Origin: Hymenolepis diminuta
Lineage: Eukaryota; Platyhelminthes; Cestoda; Cyclophyllidea; Hymenolepididae
Direction of reading: 5' to 3'
Assembly (NCBI GenBank): GCA_900708905.1
Contig: CAADRB010000075.1
Span: forward strand, 484,616-548,615
Length of the DNA: 64,000 bases
Notes under the pieces: model-generated
The model's database searches: none
Told to the model about the DNA's origin: nothing
Seen by the model: only the letters and a program-made list of their open reading frames with translations
Made by a program: the position numbers and the translations under genes
Shown here: piece by piece, positions 14,916 to 27,900 of the stretch
How positions within the stretch are numbered: position 1 is the first letter of the stretch
Layout: each line of letters begins with the position of its first letter

Positions 14916-17900
14916 TGTTTCTACTGACCTGTCGCTCGTGATTAAAATGAGTGATTAAAGAAACTTGAGTTAAATTTAATCTTTTATCCCCATTATTGTT
15001 TGCTTTTGTTCCCAGTTTTTGAGTGGCTGGTTAAAAATCCAGTCTTATTGGGTAGAGAAAGCTTCTCAAGTTTAGGAAGGCCAATTTTAAGGCGTCCAAA
15101 TAAATGCCATAAATGAAAAGCCAGAACAAAGTCAAACGAAGATAGAATTTTAGTTTAGTCCTGAAAAATTTCAAGTTAGATAATCATGCTAACAAGATTT
15201 ATCATTATGCTTAAATTTGATTCAGTAAGCTTAGTTTTAAAGGAATAGTCAGCTGACTTCATTAGTGACGTCTTTCGCAATCCCCAGTTTTTGGTGTCTG
15301 CGATAAACATTAGACATTGAGCCACCGGTCAATAGCCAATTCCTACTGTTAAGAGATCTCACTGCCAAAAAGAATGTCTCTTGCTTCTTGTGTCGACCGC
15401 TTTAAAGAATATGAAATATCTTCCAAAATGATTAACTTATTTGACCGTGTATATAATTAAATATATAAAACAGGAAGAAATGAGGTAAATAACTAGTTTT
15501 GTTATAATTAGGAATAATGCGGGATTTTGCTATTTTACATCTTTCTTTAGTAACAAAAGCAATGTAAATTTATAATTCTAGAGTTAATAAACGGATTTAC
15601 GAATACTTTAAATTAAATATGCCGCAAATTTTGATGCTTTTCTAAGCTTGCATTTTAATAATCGCTATATTTAATGCCTTACTTGGTAAAATAAAAAGCT
15701 AAAAACAGGTTTCGGAGTTGAAGTATTTTAGCAACCTATATTTTTTTATTCGCTTTACTATAAAAATTCTTAACACATGTTCAAGCATTTTAAATAGAGA
15801 AAATTGAAGGAAATGGAAATTTAAACAATAAAAGAATCCTAAGAGTGGACTCTAGCAGGCTTTGTTTTATCAAAGTCGTGCTAGCTCGTATCATTCCACT
15901 AAAATCTTGGCTAATTAAACAAGAATAATAGTATAGTCAAACATCCAAACTGGCATGAACTAACGCCAGAACCTGATGATTGAAAATAAAAATGTGATAT
16001 TTGAAGAATCGGAGAATGAAGGAATGTACTCTGGTCACAAAGTAAATGATCTAAAACAAGTACCTAAAAAATAAGGTAAAGCTCTTTAAATGGTTTAAAT
16101 TTATTATCTACTTATTCTCTACCTCCTTCATCTTCTCATATTGGACTCTTTTACTGGTTCCACTGTTTAGATGCTTTTCTGTGATTGAAACCTGTAAAAA
16201 TTTTGCCTTGCCCTTGACAACAACATTGAAAGCAGGAAACACTCACACATATCCCGGGCCGAACTGTGTTGTATTTGAATGAAGAGATTCACACACAAGA
16301 GTAAAAATTTAACGGACTGAAAAAAACAAATAATTATAATTTTGGGAGCATTTTAGAACAGAATCAAAAGAAAGTAAATTAAAATTCAAAGTACTTATGG
16401 AATGCTTTTTAATATTTATTTAGAATATAATCATTGACAGCGGCAGAGATCACTGAATTAAAACATGATTATTAAAAATGAATCGTTTTCTATTTTCACT
16501 TCGTGAATAAATGAAATTTCGGAACCTTAATCGAATCTTAAATAAAACGAAGTTAAATGAGATTTTTACTTTTATCTGCTTTATAAATGTCCTACACTAA
16601 TTATTTGAATATTACCACACAAATATTTATCCTGAAAACGTTTTGTGCACAAATTCGTACAATAAGACTTACCGTAAAGTTTTATTATGTTATTGGATTT
16701 TAGATGACTAATTTACTTAAATGGAAATCCATTGGACGTTTACATCTTTTGCAAATATTATATAAGCTGATTTTATATTAGAAATGATATAACCTTATTG
16801 GCCTCCCAATATAGCCCTTCTCAATAATGACGCGGCATTAAGCAAACGTCAGCAATATACCCAAATTTGCACCGCGCGAAGACACAATTTTAGCACATTT
16901 TGACAGTTACGTTAAATGTGAAAATAATTAATATCAACGTGAATAACCATGCAATATGATAACTTTAATTTATTTTGGATTTCATTCACCAAGAAACTCG
17001 AAATATTCCTTATAATGCTGAAAGGATTTTTTGGATTAATGAATATATTTTATAAAATTTATGCGCATTTAAATTGATAAGAAATGCATAAAAAATAATT
17101 AATGAACTGAGTGAAATTTACAGAGCCCTGATATGTTAACATTTTTTAAAATAATTAAAATTTTAGTAATTCAAATATTCAGGCGCACCGAAGTAGCATG
17201 ACCAGCCACCTAATTCAAGCAACTGGTCAATGAAATCTATACATCAAGTACACAAAGGATCATTTAGGAAAGTTTAAGATGGATTCTCAAGTTCAGACTT
17301 TTGGTTGCTGAGTTATGGTGAAAAAAATCATACCCACTAAATAAAATAGAAAGAACCTGTTGAAATCAAAGTTCTGGTTGAATAAAACTTTTCAATGTAG
17401 TAAATACTGTAATTATCCTGTGAAGTAAAAATTACAAATTACAAATTACAAAAATTACAAATGCGTGCGTGAGGAAATAAGCGCGCAAATGAAACAAAAT
17501 TTTTTGAATGAAATAAATCCTACATGATGATTTAGCAGGAATTAAAATTCAACTTTCATAGAAATTGGTACACTTTCAACACCTTCATTTTTTATTAATT
17601 CCTTTCAAATACTAATATATTTATCCTAACTAATTTTTCTTTTTGAGGATGATAAAACCAAATATTTAACTTTTTTCTTTATAAAGAATTAAATTTTAGC
17701 TTTAGCAACTATCTTTAAATTGTTAAAAATTAGAACAGTTCGATAAAAAAGGTGTTAAATGAATAAAAATTACACTGGAGATTAATGGAGTTTAACTCAA
17801 TTTTATACATATTTTAGAGTGGAAAATAATTCTCGTTTATTTTTAAGTATATTGACACAATAAATTCATATTCGTTCCTGATTTCAAACATTATTTTTCG

Positions 17901-20900
17901 TTGATTATTTCAATTTTTTAATAAATAATGTTGTTTGATATTACTCTGAAATGAATCTGGTTTGAATACAATACAATTAGATTTAATTTTCATTAGAAAG
18001 TTGTTTTAGTAACTTAATATACAGAAGTGAAATTGTTATTCATGTTTTCATTTTTTTACTTTATTTTTATTTTTTAAGCAATTTAGAGAGCCTTATTTTT
18101 GGAATTGCATATTATTAAATTATACGTTCTTCGATTATGGTAATTCATAGTGATAATATTAATTTTGAAATTTAGGTAGAAAGTGTTTTGCGCATATGCA
18201 CTATCAAAAATACAGTTTCCGTAATTTTTATTTTCATTCGTTTTATTTTTTTTTAGGTGGTAGTATTTTTGACACACTGTAGACATATTTAAAACATGCT
18301 CATATACTATAGTCTTTTAGGAAATCAGGGGTAGATATCGATTCAAAGGGTGTATAAGTTGGATTTGAATTTATTCGATCGTTAAAAAGGCGAAAAAATT
18401 AAATTGCCGTAAAATTCATATAAGTGAATCATATATTTCCGCAAACGTTCAATTTGTATTTGAATGTGCTCCATATTTCCAATCTGTTGTGTTCAATGAT
18501 TTTAATAAATCAGAAAAGCAAAAAAATACTAAGTAACTTATCCTATGAAAAATTACATTTGTTAATAATTTTCCTATTATTTACCGCTATTTTTTCAGAA
18601 TTCGGGATTAGAAATTCAAATATGTTAATGCAGTACTTTAAAAGTACCTCTCAGTGATAATTTCACCCAATCCTCCAATCAAATAAAAATGTATTTTAAA
18701 TTTGTTTTACACAAGGCGATCATTTGCTATTATGTTCAAAGAAAATCTTAATCCCCTTTAGACATTCCCTGAAAGTATTATAAATAATTTTAAGCTAATG
18801 GGAATAATTTAAACTCATTTTGTCTAGTCGATGAACGCATATTTTATTTTAAAATGCTGAATTTAGCACTATTTGTGGTATTCATATCCCTGTACTCTTG
18901 TTTCAATGCCCCATAGTCTGTCCTCCTCATTTGCAAATTGGACAATAACCGAAGATTTCCTTTATAAAGACGTTATCTTTGGGTCTTCAGGTCACTGGCA
19001 CACAGTCACCAATATTTAACCTAGTGGCTACCTTTCTTGTCTTCATCTCGTACCGGAGGCAGCATTTATAACGACCATTAACAACTTATTTAGATGAATA
19101 AACATCGCGAGATGGTCTATTCAACCAGAATTAGATTTTGTGATATCATTAGTCATTTTTAATGGTTATTTGTAGATATAAGTAAAACAGCTTTTAAAGG
19201 ATATGTTAAGGGCCTTATGCAGCATGGAGGTCACTATTCCTAAGATAGGTGTTTCAGTTGCAAATAAAATAATAAAAATCATTATCTAATGCAAAAATTC
19301 ATAATAAGGCCATCTTTATCTACTCAAATTTTGAGAAGTAGCAGATCTATCTTTCGGTCAAAATACTTTCTATTTAGGCTAAATAGTTCGATTTTATTTG
19401 TTAAAACAACATTTGAACCCTAGAAAATCACAATACCTTTCTAAAGGGTATAATTTTAGAAGCTTCTATTTCTAATTTCCTGTTAGATGAGAGTTAAATT
19501 TAGGTTAAAGCCTTGGAATTTTTAACCCGTAAGTGACTGAAATAAATGAATAAGTAATTGAAAAAAAGTGAAAGTTAAATTAATTCCGAAATCCAGTCAG
19601 CTGTACGGTGATATAACCTAGGAGATAATTTTAGAAAAAGTTGACGAAAGGATACAGAAGCGATAATCAATCAAGTACTGCTCAGCTGAAAGTTTAGAGC
19701 TGAATTAAGATAAACACGATAAAATAAAAAATTAATAGAGCACGAGTTTTAAAATAAATTCAAAGACATGCGTAGAAGGTCTTTCTTAGTAGCAGTTCAT
19801 TTCATATCCTGAGCATATGAGCATAGGCCCATATACGTATGTATAACTCAATAAATTCGCACAACATTTTCTTTCGTATATTCGTTATACATAAATTAAC
19901 TTGTCCTTACGCTATTTTGATGATATAAAAGATATGAAACTTTTATTAAAAAATTTTAAGATCTAGCATTAACAAAGTCATGTTTAAGATCCAATCGTTT
20001 TTCATTGTTGTGAAATAAGGAGTCGATTAGCAAATTGAGTTCAAACCTAAAAAAATAAATAGATTATAAATGCTTAAGAAACTGATGCTATTGATATTAA
20101 GTAATATTAGCAACATAAAAATGATGATTACTTAAAATAATCTCCTGTATAAATTTAATAAAATAAAAGCCTGCTAATTTAGTGGTTGCTCGCAAAAGAT
20201 TCCTTAAGTTTTAGGAGTTTTAGATATATTTTATTATTTTCATCCAAAAACTTTTAAATTAAAGTTATTTCCTTTTTGAAATTTAAATGGAAATATTTGC
20301 ATAATTCCCAAAATCACAAAAAAAACAAAAAAATTTTTCATTAATCATAATAATTAAAGAAGTTTTTAAAAACTCAATCTTGTGGTAACATCTAAACACG
20401 CAAAATGGCAAATATGCTCAAAATGAGACGAAACGGAATTTGGTCAAAAAGGAGCATATAACGAAGTCAATGTATCGCGAGTTCAGCTTTTTTAAATCAT
20501 AAAGGATGCGACTTTCTTTGCAATATCCAAATGTTTCAAATCTCCGTTTCACAGCAGAGTATTCAAATATTTCAACGATTTGAACTTTTGATTTCTGTAT
20601 GAGTTAGTACCCATGATATTCATATTCTATAAATCAACTTAATAAATTAAGTAGATTAATCTCCTTTCTGTCATGGATTGACAAATGAGACTACGAAGGG
20701 AATTTTAAACATAATGGAGTTGACTACAGTTCGCTTGAAGTAAATACTCATAAAAGAAAAAAAATATATATTCAAATTTGCAAATATTTCATAATCGAAC
20801 TTCATTTTATCTTTGTTTACGTATTTATCAAACTTATTTTGATTTTTAAATCAATATTTATATTCAAGACTTTTAGTCATAAGCTCCACAAAGTATAGTT

Positions 20901-20945
20901 TCATTAATGGAATATTCTTAAAAGAAAAAATCAAAATCCACAAAT
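14916..20945. other. 6 kb AT-rich intergenic region, no gene recognised
   Basis: A long AT-rich stretch upstream of the homeobox gene. It holds a short ATTACAA tandem run at about 17430-17460 and ORFs of at most 77 codons without motifs. It could contain regulatory DNA of the homeobox gene, but nothing specific can be shown. Confidence 0.5.
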
Positions 20946-21971
20946 ATGTCAAACGCCGCATCTTATTCAAACGCAGATCTTAGAGACGCCTATTTAGCAA
21001 GTGTTGATTTTCATCGAGATTTGATTTTAAAAGCCATTGAAGATATAAGAGTAGACAGGCCCTCGAAAAAAGGCGAAATTATGAAGTACCTCTCAACTCG
21101 TCACAACATCCCCTTTTCAGATGTTGATATCTGCATTCGCAAACTCGCTGACAGAGGTGAAATCGAGGCCTATGTTTATCGTAACTGTGTGAGTTACATA
21201 AATCCAAAAGACGTTAGAAAACTCGGCGTTAAACTTAACAAGCCCCTGATCAGCGAAAAAATTGCATACTCTATTTACCATCTTTCTTCTAAAGTCGGGG
21301 GCGATGCAGCAAATAGAGGCTTTACTGAAGACGAAATAAAAGAGGCCCTGCTAGAATTAGCAAATAATGCCACCTTTCCTCCTGAGCTTGAAGGATTCAA
21401 ACTGAGAGAATCGTTAGCGGTGGAATCAAAATATGGATTTCTTTCAGCGCTTCCTGAAGGACGCTATACATTGAAAGAAAATTTTAAGATAAGCCTGTGT
21501 TCAGTGGGTGATCAACAAAGCTTGTCCGCCGATTCGACATTAAAGATTGGGGATAAAAGAGAACTTCACTCGAAGGGCTCTCAATATTCAACTTCACCTT
21601 CAAAGCGAAGCAAATCTTCTCCAGTTTCGAAGGAACTGGTCACTGCAACTGCAAGTAAATTGAAACTCACTGAAATAGTATCTGATGCGGAAGTGAATGA
21701 AAGTGATCTCTGTTCCGTCAAATCAAATGTTCCTTCCGTCTCCGGATATTCATTAGAAACTGATGTGGAACCATCTATTGCTCACACCCAATCCCTTAAT
21801 ACAAACATGGATGAAAATATTCGCTTATCAGAAAGTTCAAATTCAGAGGACCTCGAGGACCAGCCTCTGTTGATCTCAAGCACAAATGAACTTATGGAAT
21901 TCCTATTAAGTCCCCTATCAGAGGAGGAGATCATGAGTGGGAAACCACGCTGGGCTAAAGATCCCGAATAA
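20946..21971 (+). CDS. Intronless tandem winged-helix protein, MOZ/KAT6 N-terminus-like
   Basis: A single 341-codon ORF without introns, unlike most genes in the window. Residues 25 to about 88 (ILKAIEDIRVDRPSKKGEIM ... GEIEAYVYRN..SYINP) resemble the SAMD1-like winged helix of SAMD1 and of KAT6A/KAT6B, which binds unmethylated CpG DNA. Residues about 98-178 (EKIAYSIYHLSSKVGGDA ... GFLSALPEGRYTLKEN) resemble the following linker-histone-like (H15) winged helix of KAT6. Both closing wings end in the family style (SYINP; GRYTLKE). The PHD fingers and MYST acetyltransferase that follow in KAT6 are absent. The remainder is Ser/Lys-rich (SPSKRSKSSPVSKE), then acidic (SSNSEDLEDQPLL). I infer a chromatin or DNA-binding role. 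A related frameshifted copy is at 40797-41194. Intronlessness suggests a retrocopy origin, although the frame is intact. Confidence 0.7.
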   Translation: MSNAASYSNADLRDAYLASVDFHRDLILKAIEDIRVDRPSKKGEIMKYLSTRHNIPFSDVDICIRKLADRGEIEAYVYRNCVSYINPKDVRKLGVKLNKPLISEKIAYSIYHLSSKVGGDAANRGFTEDEIKEALLELANNATFPPELEGFKLRESLAVESKYGFLSALPEGRYTLKENFKISLCSVGDQQSLSADSTLKIGDKRELHSKGSQYSTSPSKRSKSSPVSKELVTATASKLKLTEIVSDAEVNESDLCSVKSNVPSVSGYSLETDVEPSIAHTQSLNTNMDENIRLSESSNSEDLEDQPLLISSTNELMEFLLSPLSEEEIMSGKPRWAKDPE

Positions 21972-24794
21972 TTGAATTATCCGAAAATTGTGTATTTTGT
22001 TTTATATAAAGTTTAGAGGTATAGTGTTGTGGCTTATTTAAAATGTACTTGTAAATAAGTTTACGAAAGAACCAAGAATAAGTTAAACGCCCGATAAATT
22101 CCCTAAAATCAATCATGGGAAGCGTCATCAACGTTTAACTTCAGCAAAGAGAGAGGATTGTGGAGCCACTCTTACAAGGAGACTTACAATCTAACACCCT
22201 TATTCAAAAAATTAACTAGGGGCGTTGATCATCTAGATATCTTCAGTGTTCTAATGGATATTATCTGGTCACTTCTGACTTGGTAGAGGTACATTCCACC
22301 GGTTTTCTATTATTTTAGACACAGTTGAAGAGCTATTCTGAGGATCATGTTCATTAGAATATTCTCTAAAAGTTGGGAACAAGCTGCTTAATTTCCAGAA
22401 CGAGGTGGAAACGGCCATAAATTACAAATATCTCGGTTTATTAAAGCTCAGCGTTTCTTATAGTTTGTTGTCTTATGTATTATGCTAATAGATAACGCTT
22501 TCTAAGTGATAAACACGATTGAGGATTGATTACAAATATATAGGATACTGACAAACAAGGCTCAGAAAGGTAGAGTCTATATTTTATCTCAAAAATACCC
22601 ATAATCCTTGTCAGTATGAAAGTGCGCACCACTCTTGCCTTCTTAACAGTTAGTTTGGACAGAGAAGATCATCACTCTGATAGTGTTTTTATTATTAACA
22701 TTAAGAATATGTCGATGATCCGCGTCCAAAAAATCAATCTCTATTGGATTAATAAAGCGCCACAGACTAGCTGCGTTTACGTCTAATTTCTCTAGGTCTG
22801 AGTCAGCTGTAGTCCAATGATGCCCTGAAGTCAAATAGGTCATACTAACAGTGACTATACTTTCTACCATTACTACTGTGTTGGGGATCTAACATTACTA
22901 AAGTCGGAAAAAATATTTTTGAATGGATTGACAAGAAAAAAGTTTAACCGGCTAATGATGTAGATGTTTCCACATTTGAGAGGGGAATGCCAAGTCGTAA
23001 CGTAATAGTAAAACTAGCATTCATAAAGGTGAAAAGTATTCATGAAATTGTGTTTGTATTCAATTAATTACACGGAGTATTGGTGGATATTTTATTCCAT
23101 TTTTATTCTAAATTCTCTTCAAGATACTTTTAAATATAAACAAACTTATCAGAAGTACTTAACCATTTTTGAATAAGACGCCATAAATCGTCAAATTATT
23201 AATATAAACGTTTCGCTATTTCGTAAATTATTCAGCTTTTAATAACTAATAAATAATAATGATATTTCTAAACTCAAGTCTGAATGCTATTTAATTAACA
23301 GCTGTTAGGGCCATAAAGGTTGGTATTTCCTTGGGATTTGGTATTTCTAAATCTCTCTATCATATAACTTCAATGATCAGTGGGGAGACTAAGTAAAGAC
23401 AAATTTTTAATAAGGAAGAATTTCTGCAAAAAATGGCAGAATCAATAAGTTTATTAATGTGAATATTCTATCACATATTTTTTTTAAAATGAAAAGAATT
23501 TTTACATCCATTTTGAGGCATAATTAGGCTATTCTGATGATGATAATTTATCGTCACGGAAAATATTAAGCAATACGAATAGCCACTTTCATCGCCAAAT
23601 GTAAAAAATTTTAATTTCTGGGTCAAACAGGTTCTTTTCAATGGAGCTCTTTAAGTTTGGCAAACGGATATAACCGGGTTAATAAATAGCGTGCATACGA
23701 TTTTCCTTGTCTGAACTCAAATTAAAGGTATTCTAAACATTATCGTTGGCAATAATACTAAACGACGTCACTTCCAGCCCTAATACCATAAATCCCTCTC
23801 TCAAAGTACTTCAAGCAAAGACGTTGAAACTGGTGCTTCCAACAGTATGGAAATGCTTGATAAAAAGAAAGCTGTACTCCTACACTATTTACAGGATTCC
23901 TGTTCCTTGGGCGCAAAGAAAAACATGGACTTTCATGCTCAATTTTTGGTTGCTTAAATTCTTATAAACGGCAATGATAGTTGAAACGACACATTTCAGA
24001 GTGCCATCCTTAGAGCTGATATTGGTTTCAGTGCGAGTCTTTTCAAAAGATGATTAATTAATCAGCAGCATACACTCTTCCGGTTGATAATAGAACTGAA
24101 AAAAATCGATTCTCATAGATCAAATCCTCCTACCCCTACCCAAAACTATTTCTCTTCTGCTGTACCTATGCATCTGCTTGTCCAATTAGAATATAGTTTA
24201 TTATCCTTATTATAACCGAGTATATGCATTCACCAGTACTAGCACAGTAACGCCGTTGATAGGGTCTGCAAAATCAACATACACTCCATTCTTTTGTATC
24301 TTTTCAGGGACAGAGGCACATGACCTTTACAAGAAGAATATTTATCTGCATTTTAACACTTGAAGTAACCTTTGACTGACGGTCTTACGTTTATATATAT
24401 ACGAGATTTTTGATGCAAGCGCTCTGACTTATCCTTTTTTATATAATTTTAAATAGATTTTGAATATAAAGGAAAATGATGCCTTTAAATTGTCATTAGG
24501 AATCATAAAATATTCTAACCGTTCGATTAAGGATATCGCATGCCAGTGTTTGAATATTAGACGTCTGAATGAATTGTTAATCCATAAGAAAAAATTCGCT
24601 GGTTTTCGATGAATGAGAAAATTCAATCTAGGATGGAATTTTTTCCCAAATCTTTAATTAGATAGAATAAAAATTAACAACCCAAAGACTTTGCGATAGG
24701 ACCAAACCGAATATATCCATACCTTAGTGATTCACGATTTGGACTGATTATAACATTCTAGGTTTGGGGACGATTTCTGCAAGAGTCTATCCAA
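21972..24794. other. Intergenic, no gene recognised
   Basis: About 2.8 kb downstream of the winged-helix gene, AT-rich. ORFs at 22643-22870 (-) and 23746-23967 (+) show no family motifs or splice logic and are treated as chance. Confidence 0.5.
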
Positions 24795-24952
24795 GCACAC
24801 CTAGTGAGCGGAATGGCCAACCACACTGATTAAGTCTGACTAAAAAAGGGACTGTAAGAATTCGGTTTCCTCGCCAGGGAGCCTCAACAATGCCACCTCA
24901 TACTCCAAGATGAGCAGTGGGAAACGTCGTCCTAAATGGGAAAATTGTGGTA
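24795..24952 (+). repeat. tRNA-derived SINE copy, 5'-truncated
   Basis: Starts at the acceptor-arm-like GCACACCTAGTGAGCG and keeps the body: GAATGGCCAACCACACTGATTAAGTCTG, a GAATTCGGTTTCCTCGCCAG block, TGCCACCTCATACTCCAAGA and a closing CCTAAATGGG. The tRNA-like head with its A and B boxes is missing, as expected of a 5'-truncated retroposon. Confidence 0.6.
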
Positions 24953-27900
24953 AGCAAGTAAAATTGGTTAACAGAGACTCCAACAAATGACTTGGAAAAG
25001 GTGATCCAAAAGATGTTAAAAGTAGCGTCAAGGTATCAATGAGATTTGTTTTATTTGATTTTGGAATCGGGTTGTACAATATTAATTAAATAGTTGCTCA
25101 CGTTTCAAAATTATAATTTAATAATTCATCCACTAGATTGTAGCAATAGTTTTCTACAATGTCCATTTTTAGTCCTGGCGCCACTTTAATTCATTTGTTC
25201 TTCGTGTGGTGGGGAATGAAAAATAGTCTTAAATAATATTTACAGCTTTAAAATTTTAATTATCTCATCTCCGCTATGCTTAGTCAGCAGAGCGTCGTAA
25301 GCTGTATTCACTCAGGGTGAATGGGTGGTTACTATTATTATTATTATCTCTTTCACAAACTTAAATTATCTCCGGTGGATTGATGGTGGCGCCTAAAATT
25401 CGAAGATTGTGTTAGTCAAATTTAGTTGATGAAGCAAAAAGAAATATTATGCGTTAAAAATAATTGTTTTTAAAAGGATTGCATTGAAATATTGCAACTG
25501 TTATGTATTTTACCTGGTAAATTCAAGAAAATATTTTATTAAAGTATAACAGATCTGAGAAAGGTTGATGTAAGCAATTCGATTTTCCATTTTTTAAGAA
25601 TCTATTTAGACTAAAATGGATTCTTGAACTTTAATGAATTTGAAATCTGAAAAATAAGATATTATTAGTTTACTTGTACTGTTTTTTAAAGATCAAATAT
25701 TATCACATTTAAAATATCAGTTTTGATATTAAAATTTGATATATATATACATATTGTAAATAAGTTCTAACTCAAATAGATCATCGTTCTCGTAACCTCG
25801 GAATATGGGAATGACTTTCTACGAATTTCAGTGAAATTATTAAAATCTTAAACTCTCTTAACTCTATATCTTTCGTTCTATTTTAACTTCAGTTATTATC
25901 CAGTTAAATTAGTTTTCCGTTCTTTTGACGTTCAATCAATTTTTTTCTGTCTGTAAGATAATTGTTCATTTTTACTTTTTATTTATTAAAATTTTGTGTT
26001 AAATGAGCATAAAGTGTTGCTGACTATTTTAAGGCTACCGTTGTGCCTCTTCTTCTTATTTATAAAAATCAATGGCATTTAACGACGTATTTTGATATTT
26101 AATTTTGGTGTATTAAGGCTGTGTAAAAGAATGTAGTCTTAATTGGAAATCTGAAACAAGATGATGATGTATAAGTATTTCGTATTTTGATCGAAAGGTT
26201 ACTCAAGCACTTGGCAAAGCTTAAAGGAATTGCGGCGACCACTGTCATAAATTTTGGTATCATTTAGTGATAATGAAATATCTATTATTACTGTCTAGTA
26301 ACCTAATCGTTAGTTAACTTTGTTACTGTACTGTATCCTATCGAGACTTTTAAAATCAAACCTAAAGATTGCCACTAGGGCATATCTGATAATTTCAGCA
26401 AATCGAACTCTAACTTCACAAACCATATAATTATTTATATTCATCTAATTATGTTGTTTGTAGTCTTTTATGTGGCATTTAATGAAATCAGGAAAGAGAG
26501 TGAATATGGTAATACGAGTCATTGCTCCATTTACTGTCAAAAATTTATTTCAATGTGAGTGAATGTAGTTCAGTGAGTCCTGTTAAGTCAAATGGTTTCA
26601 GCTGGTTTCAAAGCTGGGAAGAGTGGCTTATAACGGTTAATCGTAATACTAAAACAAAAAATTGTGATGGTGCATCCGCGCATTCTTTAAATCGTGCAAT
26701 TTCAAAATTTAGCTCCCTTTGTCATTAGACGTCTTAGAGCTAGATCGTGAAGAGTGCAGTCATATTGTCACAAAAGATTCAAATCTTGGTTCATGAAAAT
26801 CGGTGCAGTTACCCCAACTGCATGATATACTATTCTCTGGATCGTAAATCAAGTTCTAGCGGCATCCTTAGTTGTCAAGAAAGATGTCTTCAAACTTTTA
26901 CTTCCACCATATTTAGTCACTATAATCATTAAAGCAAAAAATCACTTTGTCCAAAGTGTACTTGTAACGCAAGCATTAGCCGGTCATTCTTTTATCATTT
27001 GGACTTAAGAATAATAATATTGTCCAGTTTAAAATCATCGAGACCAGATAAGTGAGAGATCAGAACAAGAATTTAGGTATCTGAACATTACAAATATAAT
27101 CTTAATCAGTGTCCCAAATATTAAATGCGTTCATAAATTAGACAATACAAGTTACAAGACAGCGGCACTTAAAAGTGCCTGTAAATACTTTCTGAATATT
27201 TCTGCTAAGCATAAATCATTTATTCAAGTCTCTGCATTTGACTGGGCTTCACCATGAAGATATATAAGCCCATTTTATTATGTCAAATGCTATTAAAAAC
27301 TGCATCCTTGATAATGTCTCAACTCAAATATTTCATCCTGTAATTTATTACTTTAGAAGCGAGATATTCGGGTGATGGAAAAGTTTATTTCTAGCAAATG
27401 TCCTATTTAAATTTCCTTCTTTGACCCGATTTTGTGCTCTTATAGAGACTCGATTTAAATCTGTATTGTTCGTAAATTAGAATGTGAAAAGTAAAAAACG
27501 ACTAAAATTTACCACATAACATTATGATATTCTAACAGAAAGTGTAGTAAGATCTTGCAAAATTTTTAAGCGAATCCTTCACTTATACTTTGTATATGAG
27601 CAATTTAAGAATCGTAACACCTGATTATATGAAAAAAATTCTTTTTTTTTTTGATCAAGGCTTTTAGTTGCATTTACTATTAAATCTCTCTGTTAAATTA
27701 AGCTGCAGAATTAACAATCTCCTAAATTTTTTGGGAATTTAAAATAAAAGAAAGTTTTAAACAATTTATTCTTAAAGGTCATGGACCAGTTGCTCATAGA
27801 TGAGTGGCCTACATCAAATTTCCCTTGAACATGATGCCAAATTGCTGCCTTGTACATTAGTATTATAACGTTTGGTAATGCAAAAAACTTTCCAAGTTTT

